From JAJFVC01 sp039698075 (GTDB lineage: Bacteria; Planctomycetota; Planctomycetia; Pirellulales; Thermoguttaceae), in the NCBI GenBank assembly GCA_039698075.1, contig JBDKTJ010000186.1, positions 1-6,655 of the forward strand: a DNA stretch of 6,655 nucleotides, given 5' to 3'. Made by a program: the position numbers and the translations under genes. Below, piece by piece: positions 1 through 6,632 of this stretch. How positions within the stretch are numbered: position 1 is the stretch's first letter; the number at the start of each line of letters is the position of its first letter. The notes beneath the pieces are model-generated. The model saw only the letters and a program-made list of their open reading frames with translations, was not told the DNA's origin and searched no databases.

Positions 1-716
1 CGATTGGCTTCGAGAAAACACTCGCCCATCAATTGATACGTCGAACCCGGCCGACCCATCAACACCTTGGCCAACGACGGATCGACGGCGTCCGCGCCGC
101 CCTCGCCGTTGACGGCCTGCAACACCGCGGCGAAACAGTCGGCGGCCTTGCGGTATTGCTCCGTCAGGCAGTAGAGCCGTCCCATCTCCATCCGCAGCAG
201 CAAATCGGCGGCGGTCGGCTTGCCGGACGGTTTCGCGGCCACGGCTTTTTCATAAAGCGACAACGCCCCGGCCCAGTCGCCTTCGTCGCTCAGATAGGTG
301 CCAAGACGGCGAAGCAGCACCGGATCGGCGTCCTCCAACTCGACCACTTTCAACGCGTAGCGGACGGCTTCGCCGTAATGTTTTTGTTCAAGGGCCACGG
401 GCACGATCGCTCGGGCAATCGTCGCCGATTTTGGGTCGAGCCGCAACGCGCGCTGATAACATCGCAGGGCGGCGGCGTAGTCCTCGCGATGCTGATGCAT
501 GCGCCCGGCCGAAAACAGGGCGACGGCTTCCAACTGATCGCGTTGCGCCTCGCTCGGCGTTTTGCGGGCCAACGGCTCGGGAGCGTCCTCCAAGACTTGC
601 GGGATGGACGCGGGCGATTTCTTCTCGGGCGCGATCGCGAAAGCCGGGCACGAGATTCCGAAAATCACGGCCAACAGGCAAAGGGCGTGTAGACTCCCCT
701 CCGACAATAGGTTCAT
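1..716 (-). CDS. Secreted TPR-repeat protein, 3' part beyond window
   Basis: The minus frame from the ATG at 716-714 stays open for 238 codons and runs off the window at position 1, so the C-terminus is missing. Residues 1-27 look like a Sec signal peptide: a hydrophobic core (LCLLAVIFG) and an AFA cleavage motif, although the n-region carries Glu and His rather than Lys/Arg. About 35 residues of Pro/Lys-rich linker follow. From residue 62 on there are roughly four tetratricopeptide repeats (about 62-95, 96-129, 130-163, 170-203), with signatures such as DYAAALRCYQRALRLDP and DWAGALSLYEKAV. TPR arrays bind protein partners; after export this one would act in the periplasm or at the envelope. 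The partner and exact family are unknown to me. A weak AGGG lies 8 nt before the ATG, and I see no other start codon in the 72-nt gap to the gene before it. Export and TPR calls are firm; the role is open. Confidence 0.85.
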   Translation of the reverse strand, partial: MNLLSEGSLHALCLLAVIFGISCPAFAIAPEKKSPASIPQVLEDAPEPLARKTPSEAQRDQLEAVALFSAGRMHQHREDYAAALRCYQRALRLDPKSATIARAIVPVALEQKHYGEAVRYALKVVELEDADPVLLRRLGTYLSDEGDWAGALSLYEKAVAAKPSGKPTAADLLLRMEMGRLYCLTEQYRKAADCFAAVLQAVNGEGGADAVDPSLAKVLMGRPGSTYQLMGECFLEAN

Positions 717-788
717 CCGCCGATCCCTAACGTTTGATCCGTGACCTTTGGTTCGATTTCCAATCCGTGCCGTGCAATTCCTACCGCG

Positions 789-1709
789 TCAGCGTGGCTT
801 GCGCTTGGCGAGCCCTTCCGAGGCCGGGCGTTTTTTGGACGTCGCCGAAGGCTTTTCGGCCGGCGACGGTTTCTTTCGCGCGATTTCCGGTGGGGCGGCC
901 GGAGTTTTTTTCTTTGCGGCGGGTTTTTCGGCCGCGGCGGGCGACGTCTTCGATTTCGCGCCGGACGATTTGGTTTCTTTCGATTTCGGTTCGGCCGGCT
1001 CCGAAAGTTTTCGGGCCGCGCGGTCGGCTCGCCGCTTCGGCAAACGACTCTCGCAACTCGGCTCGATCTGGATCAGCAGTTCGCGAAGGCTCGGCGAATA
1101 GGAATTGGCCGAGTAGTCGGCGCCCAATTCGTGGAGCAGGACGCCGAACTCGATCCCCTTCGACTTGGCCACCGCGCGTTCCATGCCGGGCACGACGCCC
1201 GCCGTGACGTCCTTGTCGGTCACCAAATCAAGCACCCGCAACACGGCCATCGTGCCGTGGTCGATCGGAATCGAATGACCGCCCAGTGCGACCTGAACGA
1301 CGAACGACACGATGAAAGGCGTGGCGCCGTCGAGCTTTTCAAGCCAGGCGACCGTCGGTCCGAGGTTCTTCTTGCGGCGGTCTTCCAGGTCGAACGTGAA
1401 CGTGGCCTCGAAGATCGCGTGCAGCAGCCGCTTGATGCGGTTAGCCGCGGCGCGAGGGTCGGGCAGGCAAGCCATCACTTCGGACAGCTCCGAGATCGAC
1501 GTGACCCGGACCTCGTTCCAGTCGAAAAACGTGTGGACCAGCGCGGCGAAGGCTTCTTCCGCCGTGTCGAGATGGGCGTCTTCCAAGCAACAGGCGAACA
1601 GCAAATGTTCGATCACCGTCCGGCCCGTGTTGCAGGGCGACACTTTGTAATGTTTCTTGAGGACCTTGTGGACCTTGGCGAATTGTGTGGTGCGGCTGAC
1701 GGCGGTCAT
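789..1709 (-). CDS. HhH-GPD-superfamily-like protein with Lys/Ala/Pro-rich tail
   Basis: A 306-residue protein. Residues 10-215 resemble the endonuclease III/HhH-GPD DNA glycosylase fold: an all-helical N-terminal part, then a hairpin-like stretch at 123-150 (LEKLDGATPF, ALGGHSIPID) that matches the LPGVG...VD segment of the family. Asp150 sits where the catalytic Asp is expected. The position of the catalytic Lys of endonuclease III (GVGRKTA) reads GATPFIV, so the lyase lysine is absent. The C-terminal four-cysteine iron-sulfur motif is also absent; the only Cys there is C219. Residues 222-306 form a low-complexity basic tail of Lys, Ala, Pro and Ser (SPAEKP-like blocks), resembling histone H1 tails and suggesting nucleic-acid binding. 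The ATG overlaps the rbfA stop as ATGA, so translation is probably coupled. It may be a glycosylase without lyase activity or a purely structural DNA/RNA-binding protein. Fold assignment is fairly confident; enzymatic function is not. Confidence 0.8.
   Translation of the reverse strand: MTAVSRTTQFAKVHKVLKKHYKVSPCNTGRTVIEHLLFACCLEDAHLDTAEEAFAALVHTFFDWNEVRVTSISELSEVMACLPDPRAAANRIKRLLHAIFEATFTFDLEDRRKKNLGPTVAWLEKLDGATPFIVSFVVQVALGGHSIPIDHGTMAVLRVLDLVTDKDVTAGVVPGMERAVAKSKGIEFGVLLHELGADYSANSYSPSLRELLIQIEPSCESRLPKRRADRAARKLSEPAEPKSKETKSSGAKSKTSPAAAEKPAAKKKTPAAPPEIARKKPSPAEKPSATSKKRPASEGLAKRKPR
1706..1709 (-). promoter_or_regulatory. ATGA stop-start overlap coupling rbfA to the next gene
   Basis: On the minus strand the four bases ATGA hold both the start codon of the HhH-GPD-like gene (1709-1707) and the TGA stop of rbfA (1708-1706). 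Only a weak GAG precedes the start, so termination-reinitiation coupling is the likely way this gene is translated. This ties its dosage to RbfA. Confidence 0.8.
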
Positions 1710-2122
1710 GACGATGGCTCGTTGTTGGAATCGTGTTCGGCCGGTTCGGACGTCGGTTCGTCGGAATCGGTTTCTTCTTTCGGAGGAAGAACCTCGCGAA
1801 GGATCTTGGCCACGGCGATCGAATGTTTCACGCCCTGGTCCAGATGAAAGCTCAACTTCGGCGTGTATCGAATGTTGACGCCCTTGGCCACCTTGGCTTG
1901 CAGGAATCCGGCGGCGCTTTGAAGTCCGTAAAGGGTCAGCTTTTGGCGATTGTCGTCGCCCATCACCGACACATGCACCTTGGCATAGCGCAGATCGGCG
2001 GACACCTCGACGTGGGTCACGGTCACGTCGCGGACTCGCGGATCTTGCAGCTCCGTCAAGATCGCCATGCTGACGACCTCGCGGATAGCTTCGGCGGCTT
2101 TTTCTGTGCGTCGGGAGGACAT
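1706..2122 (-). CDS. rbfA: Ribosome-binding factor A (30S maturation)
   Basis: A 138-residue RbfA. The protein binds the 30S subunit and helps mature the 5' end of 16S rRNA, and is needed for efficient growth in the cold. The start MSSRRTEKAAEAIREVVS and the block LQDPRVRDVTVTHVEVSADLRYAKVHVSV (residues 25-53) are family hallmarks. The interhelical AxG kink of the KH-like fold is A70-A71-G72, followed by the typical R-Y-TPKLSFHLDQGVKHS segment (85-101). A short acidic tail (residues 114-138) follows the domain. The ATG at 2122 is fixed by an in-frame TGA 12 nt upstream. It has no Shine-Dalgarno sequence: the bases before it read CCCCGATTC, and three heptamer repeats lie just further upstream. 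It sits 137 nt after infB, the usual order in the nusA-infB-rbfA cluster, and overlaps the next gene by 4 nt. Confidence 0.97.
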   Translation of the reverse strand: MSSRRTEKAAEAIREVVSMAILTELQDPRVRDVTVTHVEVSADLRYAKVHVSVMGDDNRQKLTLYGLQSAAGFLQAKVAKGVNIRYTPKLSFHLDQGVKHSIAVAKILREVLPPKEETDSDEPTSEPAEHDSNNEPSS

Positions 2123-2129
2123 GAATCGG

Positions 2130-2150
2130 GGTCAGTGGTCAGTGGTCAGT
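2130..2150. repeat. Three perfect GGTCAGT heptamers (ACTGACC on minus strand)
   Basis: The heptamer GGTCAGT occurs three times without a mismatch (2130-2136, 2137-2143, 2144-2150). The array ends 7 nt before the rbfA start codon and occupies the place where a ribosome-binding site would normally lie. It resembles the short heptanucleotide tandem repeats known from intergenic DNA of filamentous cyanobacteria. Whether the same heptamer is scattered through this genome cannot be seen from one window. Confidence 0.9.
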
Positions 2151-2153
2151 CGG

Positions 2154-2328
2154 TTTGTCGCCGTCCTTGACGTCGTTCAGTTCCTCTAAAAGGTTTTTGG
2201 CGATTTTTTTGATCTTCTAGGCTTCGAAACCGTTGTTTCTCGGATATCGTTCAGTTCCACTAAAAAGTTCGGGCGATTTCTTCGATCTTGTAGGCTTCGA
2301 AAATGTCGCCTTCCTTGATGTCGTTGAA
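2154..2328 (-). repeat. 74-nt tandem repeat duplicating the infB 3' end (about 2.4 copies)
   Basis: Three units lie head to tail. Unit 1 (2328-2255) is the end of infB, from the codons for FNDIKEGD through EEIARTF and the TAG stop. Unit 2 (2254-2181) is also 74 nt. Over its best 61 columns (2229-2169 against 2302-2243, read in register and crossing the unit boundary) I count 51 identities and one gap. The TAC of FEAY has become TAG there, and two compensating one-base indels shift the frame in between. Unit 3 (2180-2154) is partial, but its NDVKDGD-coding bases match unit 1 at 19 of 21 positions. The unit is not a multiple of three, so the copies are not in frame with infB. This looks like a decayed tandem duplication by slippage or unequal recombination, with unit 1 kept under selection. 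Confidence 0.88.
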
Positions 2329-5103
2329 TCCGGCCAGCTTGATGCCGCATTCGAGTCCTTCGCGGACCTCGCGAGCGTCGTCCTTCTCCCGCTTCAACGA
2401 TTCCATCGCGTAATCGCCGATCACGCGGCTTTCGCGGATCAGCCGGACGCGGGCGTCTCGCGCGATGATGCCCGACAGGACGCGGCAGCCGGCCACGCTC
2501 CCCACCCGGCTGATGTGGAACGTTTGCTGAACCAACGCGCGGCCCAGGTCCTTTTCGTGTTTCTCCGGCTTGAGCATTCCCTCCAAGGCGGCGCGAAGGT
2601 CGTCGGTCACTTGGTAGATGATGTCGTAGCGGCGGATCTGAACGCCCAGCTTCTCGGCCAATGATCGGGCCTTTTCGTCCGGCACGACCGAGAACGCAAT
2701 GATTACGGCATCGGAGGCGTGGGCCAAGTGCACGTCGGCCTCGGTGACGCCGCCCACCGTCGCCTGCAAAATCTTGATCTGCACCTCGGGGTGTTGAAGC
2801 TTCGACAGCTCCTTGCGGATGGCCTCGATCGACCCTCGCACGTCGGCCCGAAGAATGATGTTCAGCGTGCGGATTTGGCTTTCTTCGCCAAGCCGCTCGT
2901 AGAGGTTTTCCAACGTGACGTGCGGGCGTCCGCCGGCCAACTCGCGTTGACGAGCCTCCGCGGCGCGCTGTTCGGCCAACTGGCGGGCCTTGGCGATGTC
3001 GTCCAGCACGTAAAAGCAGTCGCCGGCGTTCGGGGCGCTGTCCAGGCCCGTCACTTGCACGGGCGTCGACGGACCGACCGACTCGTATTTTTCATCCTGC
3101 TTCAACGTGTCGTACATGGCCTTCACGCGGCCGTAGGCGCTGCCGCAAACGACGATGTCGCCGACGTGCAGCGTGCCGTTTTGCACCAACAGCTTGACCA
3201 CGACGCCGCGGTCTTCGTGCATCTCGGCTTCGAGGCAGGTGCCGCGGCCCGGACCGTCGGGATTCGCCTTGTATTCGTGCAACTCGGCGACGGTCAGCAA
3301 CGTTTCGAGCAGCTTGTCGATGCCTTCGCCGGTTGTGGCGCTGGTTTTGACCACTTCGGTTTCGCCGCCCCATTCGCTCGGCAGCAACTCGTTGGCGGCC
3401 AACTGTTCGTACACCCGTTGCGGATTCGCGCCGGGCAGGTCGATCTTGTTCATCGCCACGACGATTGGCACTTCGGCCGCCTTGGCATGGCTGATCGCCT
3501 CTTCGGTCTGCGGCATCACGCCGTCTTCGGCCGCCACGACCAGCACGGCGATATCGGTCACGTTGGCCCCGCGGGCCCGCATCTCGGTGAACGCTTCGTG
3601 GCCGGGCGTGTCGACGAACGCGATCGGACGACCGTCCTTCATGACGCGGTAGGCGCGGATGTGTTGCGTGATGCCGCCTTTTTCGTGGGCGGCCACGTCG
3701 ATTCCGAGAATCCGATCCAACAGCGACGTCTTGCCGTGGTCCACGTGGCCCAGGAACGTCACGATCGGCGGCCGCGGCTGCAATTTCTCGGGATCATCTT
3801 CGTGTTCGAGCGAATCGATCACCTTTTGTTCCAGATCGACCGGACGTCGGAAATCGACCGCCACGCCCAGGTCGGTCGCCAGGAGCTCGGCCATGTCGGG
3901 GTCCAAAGTAGCGGCGATGTTGCTCATCGTGCCCATTTCCAACAGCTTGGCCAAAATGGTTCTGGCCGGCACGCCCAGGGCCTCCGAAAAACTCCGCACC
4001 GTGCAGGGCAGCTCGACGGTCACGTTTTCGCGGCGTGGGGCGGCCGTATTGGCGCCTGTCCGACGGATGTGGGTGCGTTTGCGGATCGCCGGCGCGGCGG
4101 TTGTCTCGTCACCGCCCTCTTCGTCCGGTTTGCGATGCCGGGCGGACGCCGCTTTCTTGCGTTTCAATTGGCGTTGCTCGCGACCGCCCATCGCGCCAAC
4201 AACACCCTCTTCTTCGCGCTCGGGGGGCGCCCCTGCAACGCGACTGCGGCGAGGACGGTCTCGACTTCCGGCCAGCGTCGCGGCCTCTCCCGACGGCGCT
4301 TCCCCGGCCTGCGGCGATTTGCCTCGCGGGCCGCCCTTGGCCGCCTCGGCGGCGCGTTTTTGTTCGTGCTTGCGCAAATGCTCCGACAACGGCTTCGTGC
4401 CTGCACGGCCGGCGCGAATCGCATCCTTGGGCAGTTTGATGTCCGGCTTTTGCGGCGCGGGCTCGTTCGACTTTCGTCGGAGGGTCATGTGGGACGCGGC
4501 CGGCAACGGGGCCATCTTGATGGCCGGGCCTTTGTCCTTGTCCCGCTCTTTGTCACGCGACTTCTGACGGCCCTTTTCCTTCACCCGGTCCGCGAGCGTT
4601 TTGCCCGCCCTCGGCCGGTCGATCGGTCGGTCGCTCGGACGCATCACGGGCCGCTCCAGCGGAGGCGGCTCGACGGACGGGGTCGACGGAGCAACCGGCG
4701 GCTCTTCGACCGGCTCGGCGACCGGAGCGGAAGTGGTCGGAGCGGGCGGCGGAGTCGGCGGCTCTTCGACCGGTTTGTGCGTGTGTTTTTCGTGCTTGGC
4801 GGCGGGCAGCACGGGAACCTTGCCGGAGAACGAGCCCGTCGGCGCGATGTAATCTTCGCGGCGAATCGCCCCGGTCGACGTCGGTTCAGACGGTCCGGAG
4901 GCGGCGGGATGGGCGCCGGCGGGACCGCCCAGTCGGGCCGCTTTCCCGCTGTTGATGAACGCCATGACCGTGGCGTGCTCTTCGTCGGTCAAACTGGCCA
5001 GCGCAGAGCCCTTGCCCGTGACACCCGCTTTCGCGCAGATGTCGACCAGCACTTTGCTGTCGAGCTTCAGTTGTTTCGCTAAGGCGTAAATACGAATGAG
5101 CAA
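2260..5103 (-). CDS. infB: Translation initiation factor IF-2
   Basis: A 947-residue IF-2, the GTPase that brings fMet-tRNA to the 30S initiation complex and promotes 50S joining. Residues 1-52 are an IF2_N helical domain (IYALAKQLKLDSKVLVDIC). Residues 55-355 are a long disordered linker, first Pro/Glu-rich, then strongly basic. A second IF2_N-like domain spans about 360-418. The GTPase domain holds G1 GHVDHGKT (452-459), G2 GGITQHI (476-482), G3 DTPGH (498-502), G4 NKID (552-555) and G5 SAT (588-590), all intact. Domain II is about 615-705, domain III about 730-830, and the fMet-tRNA-binding domain IV about 850-947 (SLKREKDDAREV, ECGIKL, EEIARTF). The start is TTG at 5103, supported by GGGAG seven nt upstream and by the family N-terminus; I see no ATG alternative in the spacer. 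Its last 24 codons and stop are repeated downstream in decayed form. Confidence 0.98.
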   Translation of the reverse strand: MLIRIYALAKQLKLDSKVLVDICAKAGVTGKGSALASLTDEEHATVMAFINSGKAARLGGPAGAHPAASGPSEPTSTGAIRREDYIAPTGSFSGKVPVLPAAKHEKHTHKPVEEPPTPPPAPTTSAPVAEPVEEPPVAPSTPSVEPPPLERPVMRPSDRPIDRPRAGKTLADRVKEKGRQKSRDKERDKDKGPAIKMAPLPAASHMTLRRKSNEPAPQKPDIKLPKDAIRAGRAGTKPLSEHLRKHEQKRAAEAAKGGPRGKSPQAGEAPSGEAATLAGSRDRPRRSRVAGAPPEREEEGVVGAMGGREQRQLKRKKAASARHRKPDEEGGDETTAAPAIRKRTHIRRTGANTAAPRRENVTVELPCTVRSFSEALGVPARTILAKLLEMGTMSNIAATLDPDMAELLATDLGVAVDFRRPVDLEQKVIDSLEHEDDPEKLQPRPPIVTFLGHVDHGKTSLLDRILGIDVAAHEKGGITQHIRAYRVMKDGRPIAFVDTPGHEAFTEMRARGANVTDIAVLVVAAEDGVMPQTEEAISHAKAAEVPIVVAMNKIDLPGANPQRVYEQLAANELLPSEWGGETEVVKTSATTGEGIDKLLETLLTVAELHEYKANPDGPGRGTCLEAEMHEDRGVVVKLLVQNGTLHVGDIVVCGSAYGRVKAMYDTLKQDEKYESVGPSTPVQVTGLDSAPNAGDCFYVLDDIAKARQLAEQRAAEARQRELAGGRPHVTLENLYERLGEESQIRTLNIILRADVRGSIEAIRKELSKLQHPEVQIKILQATVGGVTEADVHLAHASDAVIIAFSVVPDEKARSLAEKLGVQIRRYDIIYQVTDDLRAALEGMLKPEKHEKDLGRALVQQTFHISRVGSVAGCRVLSGIIARDARVRLIRESRVIGDYAMESLKREKDDAREVREGLECGIKLAGFNDIKEGDIFEAYKIEEIARTF
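4696..4773. repeat. Exact 18-bp direct repeat inside the IF-2 Pro/Glu linker
   Basis: The 18-mer CGGCGGCTCTTCGACCGG occurs at 4696-4713 and again, identical, at 4756-4773, 60 nt apart and therefore in the same infB frame. On the coding strand it gives the P-V-E-E-P-P units of the linker (about residues 111-137). Such short in-frame repeats let the disordered linker lengthen or shorten by slippage without harming the domains. Confidence 0.85.
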
Positions 5104-5110
5104 AGGGCCG

Positions 5111-5115
5111 CTCCC
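5111..5115 (-). promoter_or_regulatory. Ribosome-binding site of infB, deciding the TTG start
   Basis: The minus strand reads GGGAG, then seven bases, then TTG at 5103-5101. The match to the anti-Shine-Dalgarno sequence and its good spacing are the main support for a TTG start, with the reading MLIRIYALAK that fits the IF-2 N-terminus. Confidence 0.75.
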
Positions 5116-5127
5116 TATGGAAAATTG

Positions 5128-5144
5128 CGTCAGACCGTCTGTCG
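5128..5144. repeat. 17-nt near-palindrome in the nusA-infB spacer
   Basis: CGTCAGACCGTCTGTCG contains the perfect 5+1+5 palindrome CAGAC-C-GTCTG, extended on each side by two more pairing bases after one T/T mismatch. It lies in the 65-nt spacer, between the nusA stop and the infB ribosome site. In RNA it could form only a weak hairpin (CAG/CTG plus a CG pair on each side of a mismatch). As DNA it resembles a small operator. No function is shown, and chance is a real alternative. Confidence 0.5.
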
Positions 5145-5168
5145 GCGCGAGATCGAAAAACTTCTCCG

Positions 5169-6545
5169 TTACAAAGCGGCGTCATCGGACGACTCCGCTG
5201 AATTTGGCTTTGGTTCCGTCGACTCGCCGGCCGACGAGGCCGGATCGGCGTTGGGTTCGGCGACGGCCTGTTCAATGACCTCCGCGGATTTCCCATCGGC
5301 ATAATAAGGCGACGGAGCGGCGGCGGCTTCGGCGGCTTCGGCCGCTTCCAGTCGTTCTTGCTCTCGCTGCTGACGACGTTGCTCGGCGGCGAGCCGCTCG
5401 GCTTCGGCGGCCTTGGACTCGGCCTGATGCACGATGCGGTCGACCTGCTCGGCGGACAAGCCGCCCATTTCCATCAACGCGTCGGGCTCGATCACGGACA
5501 AGTCGTCGTAGGACAGGAAGCCTTCGCCGACCAAACGCTCGGCCAACTCCGACTCCACGCCCTCGAGCGAAGAATAGCCGGCCACGGCTTGTTCGATCTG
5601 CTCATCGAGTTCTTCGCGCGTCATGATCTCGATGTCCCAGCCGCAGAGCTTGCTTGCCAGGCGGACGTTCTGGCCGCGCCGCCCGATGGCCAACGAAAGC
5701 TGGTCTTCTTGGACCAGGACGATCGCCCGACCCAGCATTTGGCAGAGGATCACTTCCTCGACCTCGGCGGGCTGCAAGGCGTTGGGGATCAACACCTGCA
5801 TGTCTTCGCTGTAGCGGACGATGTCGATTCGCTCGCCGGACAGTTCGTCGACGATGTTTTTGATTCGGTTGCCGCGGACGCCCACGCAAGCCCCGACGCA
5901 GTCGATCCGCTGATCCGTGCTGCTGACGGCCACCTTGGTGCGATAGCCGGGCTCGCGAGAAATGGCGCGGATTTCGATGACGCCCTCGGCGATCTCGGGA
6001 ATCTCCTGCTCGAACAGACGCTGGACCAACTGGGATTTGGTGCGGCTGAGGATCACCTTGATCCGACTGCCGACTTTTTTCACTTCATAGACGGTGGCGC
6101 GGACCCGCTCGTTGGCGTGATGCGTTTCGCCGGGGATTTGCTCGCCCTTGGGCAAGATCGCCTCGACGTTGGCCAAGGCGACCGTAGCGGCGCCGCCTTC
6201 GTAGCGTTGGATCACGCCGGTGACCAATTGTCCGCGGAGTTCGTCATATTCGTTATAGAGGGCATCGCGTTCCGCCTCGCGGATCTTTTGGATCATCACC
6301 TGCTTGGCGGTCTGCGCGCCGATGCGTTCGGCCATCTCGGCGGGATCGAGCGGAACGCCGTTGTAGGCGCCGCGAATCGCGCCGTTGTCGCGGTCGATCT
6401 CGACGACGATGTCGGCATCCTCGCCGTAGTGCTTCTTGGCGGCCGAAACCAATGCCGCTTCGATGCCCTCGAAGACGATTTCCTTGTCGATGTTTTTATC
6501 GCGGTGGATCGCATCCACAATGCGAAGCAGTTCGTTGGGGTCCAT
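5169..6545 (-). CDS. nusA: Transcription termination/antitermination factor NusA
   Basis: A 458-residue NusA, which binds RNA polymerase and nascent RNA, modulates pausing and termination, and supports antitermination on rRNA operons. The N-terminal polymerase-binding domain is residues 1-100 (FEGIEAALVSAAKKHYGEDADI). An S1 domain follows at about 104-170 (GQLVTGVIQRYEGG, VILSRT). KH1 carries the GVRG loop at 222-225, and KH2 the GRRG loop at 288-291 within LAIGRRGQNVRLASKL. A helix-hairpin-helix region spans about 322-375 (LEGVESELAERLVGEGF, MGGLSAEQVDRI). Residues 376-410 form a Glu/Ala/Arg-rich probable coiled coil and 411-458 an acidic disordered tail, in place of the E. coli-type acidic repeat domains. 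The KH1 lead-in DCVGACVGVRG differs from the usual DPVGACVG, as I recall from planctomycete NusA. The ATG is preceded by GTGAGGG. It is the first gene of the cluster seen here; infB follows after 65 nt. Confidence 0.97.
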   Translation of the reverse strand: MDPNELLRIVDAIHRDKNIDKEIVFEGIEAALVSAAKKHYGEDADIVVEIDRDNGAIRGAYNGVPLDPAEMAERIGAQTAKQVMIQKIREAERDALYNEYDELRGQLVTGVIQRYEGGAATVALANVEAILPKGEQIPGETHHANERVRATVYEVKKVGSRIKVILSRTKSQLVQRLFEQEIPEIAEGVIEIRAISREPGYRTKVAVSSTDQRIDCVGACVGVRGNRIKNIVDELSGERIDIVRYSEDMQVLIPNALQPAEVEEVILCQMLGRAIVLVQEDQLSLAIGRRGQNVRLASKLCGWDIEIMTREELDEQIEQAVAGYSSLEGVESELAERLVGEGFLSYDDLSVIEPDALMEMGGLSAEQVDRIVHQAESKAAEAERLAAEQRRQQREQERLEAAEAAEAAAAPSPYYADGKSAEVIEQAVAEPNADPASSAGESTEPKPNSAESSDDAAL

Positions 6546-6548
6546 TCG

Positions 6549-6553
6549 CCCTC
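6549..6553 (-). promoter_or_regulatory. Ribosome-binding site of nusA
   Basis: The minus strand reads GTGAGGG, then CGA, then ATG at 6545. GAGGG is a good Shine-Dalgarno match, although the spacing of three to four bases is short. It supports the chosen nusA start MDPNELLRIVDAI, which also fits the family N-terminus. Confidence 0.7.
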
Positions 6554-6632
6554 ACTTTCGTCGGCTACAGCAATACTCTCTCCGCCCCGCTCGACCCAAC
6601 GAACTGGCCGAGACGCTCCAAATTCTTACGAC

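Noticed and set aside
33..692. A 219-codon plus-strand frame
   Set aside because: It lies opposite the TPR gene, whose frame shows a signal peptide and TPR motifs. The plus reading has no family features.
741..1847. A 368-codon plus-strand frame opposite the HhH-GPD-like gene and the end of rbfA
   Set aside because: Its Phe/Arg/Gly-rich start is just the complement of the Lys/Ala/Pro tail codons. The minus strand has two coupled genes of recognisable families.
2201..2215. T7 run as a terminator after infB
   Set aside because: The seven T's are on the plus strand. In the direction of transcription they are A's, and no GC-rich hairpin precedes them.
2181..2254. A small gene in the infB-rbfA spacer
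   Set aside because: The only readable frames are the decayed infB copies (LNDIRE..., LNDVKDGD...), without a start codon plus ribosome site. They are better described as repeat remnants.
2719..5082. A 787-codon open frame on the plus strand opposite infB
   Set aside because: It mirrors the GC-rich third-position codon use of infB, has Arg/Gly/His-rich composition and no recognisable domain. infB on the other strand has a complete, motif-perfect reading.
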